Assembly (NCBI RefSeq): GCF_000169095.1
Contig: NZ_AAVU01000007.1
Coordinates: forward strand, 1-64,000
DNA length: 64,000 bases
Reading direction: 5' to 3'
Source of the DNA: Lyngbya sp. PCC 8106
GTDB taxonomy: Bacteria > Cyanobacteriota > Cyanobacteriia > Cyanobacteriales > Microcoleaceae
This document shows, one piece after another, positions 61,729 to 64,000 of the stretch (position 1 is its first letter; each line of letters starts with the position of its first letter). Below the pieces are notes generated by a model. It did not search any database. It saw only the letters and a list, made by a program, of their open reading frames with translations, and was not told the DNA's origin. The position numbers and the translations under genes are program-made.

Positions 61729-64000
61729 ATGTCATCTACTCCTCGTCCTCCTGCGTCGGGTTCAGAAAACTCACCAGAAGAAAATCCTTCTCTCGAAACG
61801 GGGTTAGCAGCGCTGAAACAGAAACAGTATCAAAAAGCGATCACCCATCTCGAAGCGATCGCCGAGTCTCAACCGCACAGAAGCGCCGGAATGCGGGCGA
61901 AAATGGCGTTAGTTGTCGCCTATGAACGCACTCGCAACCTTCAAAAAGCGATCGCCCTTTGTCAAAACTTAACACAACATCCCAAAGCAAAAGTTAAAAG
62001 TTGGGCGGAAAAAACCTTAAAAGAATTAACAAACCGTTATTCGTTAGAAACCGAAGCACAAGCTAATCATAAAAATACCACTCCCTCATCAAAAGATGCG
62101 GGTTTTGTTCCCTTTGAACCTCCTCAAAAACAGCCTTCTGTTGACGTAGAACTTAATCAGTTTCGTTCCGAAGTCCCAAAAAATCATCAAACTTCTATCA
62201 ACTCATCTAATTCTAATTTACCTAAACTTCCAGAAGAAAATCCTGATTATTCCCAACCCCAAAAAACAATAATCAAAACCGAAGAAATCATCGAAGAAGA
62301 ACCCCCCTCAACAGAAGTTCATCAATTCACGTGGAAACAAGCTGAACGCGCGACTCAATGGCGACGTTTAAAACCTTTAAAATTAAACCGATTTTATATA
62401 GAACAAGCTTTAACGGTTTTTGCGTTTATTTGGTTTGTACCCAAGTTAATCGAATTTTTGATGGATACGGCAAATAATTTGTTATTGTGGTTGCCGTTTG
62501 TTAACCCGATACAACTGTTTTATCGCGATCCAACTCAATTTGTTTATATTAGTTTTGCGGTATTATTTGTGTTGTCGCCTTGGCTATTAGATGGGTTGTT
62601 AAAACTGGCTTATGGGATGAAACCTTTACCGATGACGACGTTATTTAAGCACAGCCAAGAAGCCAATCGGATTTTAAGAAGTTATTGTCAACAACGCAAT
62701 TGGAAAGTGCCGACACTCAGAGTATTACCCACCGATGCACCCATCGCCATGAGTTACGGGTGTTGGCCGAGATTTGCGAGAATTGTGGTCAGTCAGGGAT
62801 TACTTAATCAACTTTCAGAAGATGAAATTGCCGTCATTTATGCCCGAGAAATCGCTTCAATAGGTCAGTGGGATTTTCTCGTGATGACTTTAGTAACAAT
62901 GATTATTCAAGTTCCCTATCAGCTTTATTGGCAGTCTGCAAACTGGGTTGAAAACTCATTTGATTTAGTCAATAGACTTCCCCAGTTTATCCCAAATTTT
63001 GTGAAATCAAGCTTATCATTTCTGAGCAAGATTATCAACCCAGTTTTTACCATTGTTTCACCTTTGAGTTATGGGTTATATCGAATTTTGCGTTTACCTA
63101 CATTCTGGATTTCTCGCCGACGAGTCTATTATAGTGATCGGATCGCTTGCAACCTGACTGGAAATCCCAATGGACTGACTCGTGCTATTGTGAAGATAGC
63201 GATGGGAATGGCAACCGAGATACAGCAGCAAGGTACAAGCAGCTTATTAGAAGGATTTGATCTATTGATGCCCGTTAGCTACAAACAAGCAATGATCTTC
63301 AGCAATGTAGCAGCCTATGGTAAGATTGAGTCTCTGCTCAGTTGGGATTTAACAAATCCTGATCGCAAATGGTTGTCCGTCAATAACACGCATCCAGTAA
63401 TTGGCGATCGCTTGTTGATACTCTCTCACTATGCAAGTTTTTGGAAATTGAACACCGAGTTTGATTTATCTGCGGAAAATTCTGCTTCTCTCTCCCCTCT
63501 GTCGAAGCAACACAGTCGTTTGCTGCTGCAAGGGGCGCCTTATTTTGGAATTCCGGCGGGTTTGATGCTAGGAAGTCTATTGTGGTTATTGGGCGGAATT
63601 TTTTCAACTGTGGGGGTATGGCAGTTAGAATGGCTACTTGGGGATTTTTGGATTTTGGCAGGTTGCATTCCCCTCGCTTGCAGTTTAGGGATTTTCATTC
63701 GCATCAATTCATTCTTTCCAGACATTAAACCCGCAACACTATTGCCCAATCCCAATTTGGTGAATCTATTGACTAATCCTAATGCCTTGCCGATTGATAG
63801 TCAACCGCTGCGTCTGGAGGGGAAACTCTTAGGGAGAAAGGGGTTGAGTAATTTAATGGGACAGGATTTGATTTTACAAACCTCGACAGGGGCGATCAAG
63901 CTGCATTACATTCCAGTGTTGACTCCTTTAGCAAACTTTGGCAAGTCAACTCATCCGGTTGATCTAATTGGCAAGTCGATGAATGTAACCGGATGGTGGC
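61729..64000 (+). CDS. TPR-M48-like membrane protein, zinc motif lost (3' end outside window)
   Basis: Open frame to the window edge (757 codons shown). GGAGG at 61717-61721 is a good ribosome-binding site. The start has a TPR-like helix pair (LAALKQKQYQKAITHLEAIAE) and a Pro/Glu-rich linker, then membrane helices and an M48 peptidase-like core. The HExxH of M48 is read AREIAS in DEIAVIYAREIASIGQWD (two His to Arg and Ser). The downstream ExxAD is read VYYSD. Catalysis is therefore lost although the fold is kept. It may be a regulatory pseudoprotease. A second membrane segment and a soluble domain follow. Confidence 0.75.
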   Translation, partial: MSSTPRPPASGSENSPEENPSLETGLAALKQKQYQKAITHLEAIAESQPHRSAGMRAKMALVVAYERTRNLQKAIALCQNLTQHPKAKVKSWAEKTLKELTNRYSLETEAQANHKNTTPSSKDAGFVPFEPPQKQPSVDVELNQFRSEVPKNHQTSINSSNSNLPKLPEENPDYSQPQKTIIKTEEIIEEEPPSTEVHQFTWKQAERATQWRRLKPLKLNRFYIEQALTVFAFIWFVPKLIEFLMDTANNLLLWLPFVNPIQLFYRDPTQFVYISFAVLFVLSPWLLDGLLKLAYGMKPLPMTTLFKHSQEANRILRSYCQQRNWKVPTLRVLPTDAPIAMSYGCWPRFARIVVSQGLLNQLSEDEIAVIYAREIASIGQWDFLVMTLVTMIIQVPYQLYWQSANWVENSFDLVNRLPQFIPNFVKSSLSFLSKIINPVFTIVSPLSYGLYRILRLPTFWISRRRVYYSDRIACNLTGNPNGLTRAIVKIAMGMATEIQQQGTSSLLEGFDLLMPVSYKQAMIFSNVAAYGKIESLLSWDLTNPDRKWLSVNNTHPVIGDRLLILSHYASFWKLNTEFDLSAENSASLSPLSKQHSRLLLQGAPYFGIPAGLMLGSLLWLLGGIFSTVGVWQLEWLLGDFWILAGCIPLACSLGIFIRINSFFPDIKPATLLPNPNLVNLLTNPNALPIDSQPLRLEGKLLGRKGLSNLMGQDLILQTSTGAIKLHYIPVLTPLANFGKSTHPVDLIGKSMNVTGWW

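Overview
The window is cyanobacterial chromosome. Four things show this: the RNA polymerase beta' subunit is split into rpoC1 and rpoC2 next to rpoB; HIP1 octamers (GCGATCGC) occur throughout; a GUN4-domain protein, cobM and Uma2-type genes are present; and two STAND/AAA-type ATPases carry cyanobacterial N-terminal HTH modules. Base composition and the mix of accessory genes suggest a filamentous non-heterocystous (Oscillatoriales-like) organism, but I cannot fix the genus.

Layout. 0-4.3 kb is accessory: two tandem minus-strand paralogues of alpha-helical pore-forming toxins (the second runs off the left edge and looks frameshifted), then an HTH-AAA ATPase whose coding sequence has absorbed two copies of an interspersed repeat. 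4.6-11.7 kb is a minus-strand block: an ABC exporter, a fused double-ATPase of the peptide-uptake type, a DUF4870 membrane protein and a large histidine kinase with an ethylene-receptor-type sensor. 12.5-28.2 kb is housekeeping: prfC, a universal stress protein, hisD, rpsT, a TatD nuclease, then rpoB-rpoC1-rpoC2. 28.7-36.9 kb holds an InrS/CsoR-type metal sensor, a membrane protein, an RND efflux adaptor and pump, a GUN4-domain protein overlapped by a 30-codon membrane ORF, and a small membrane protein. 37-39.5 kb is the pyruvate node (pyk and an L-lactate dehydrogenase).

39.9-55.3 kb is a metabolic island: arylamine N-acetyltransferase, PEP mutase/isocitrate lyase-like enzyme, AbrB-type membrane protein, hydantoinase-like amidohydrolase, nitrilase-fold protein, aldehyde dehydrogenase, DUF3598-like protein, alpha/beta hydrolase-fold protein, quinone-oxidoreductase-like enzyme, cupin, methyltransferase, NTF2-like protein and a ketosphinganine-reductase-like SDR. 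It reads like an uncharacterised pathway acting on a cyclic amide or similar nitrogen compound. Two of its hydrolase-fold members lack the usual catalytic residues.

55.3-57.6 kb contains cobM and lgt. Between them lies the most striking non-coding structure in the window: four tandem copies of a unit of about 105 bp. Each has its own -35/-10-like promoter with exact 17-bp spacing, an almost invariant core and a terminator hairpin with compensatory changes followed by a T-run. This is best read as an array of four small-RNA genes. A three-copy palindromic repeat next to cobM, and a solo copy at 6.6 kb, carry the complement of the small-RNA core. The right end (57.9-64 kb) is accessory again: a Uma2 protein, a solitary HicB-like protein, a secreted DUF1036 protein, an NB-ARC protein preceded by TGTTAGGT repeats, and a partial M48-like membrane protein whose zinc-binding residues are lost.
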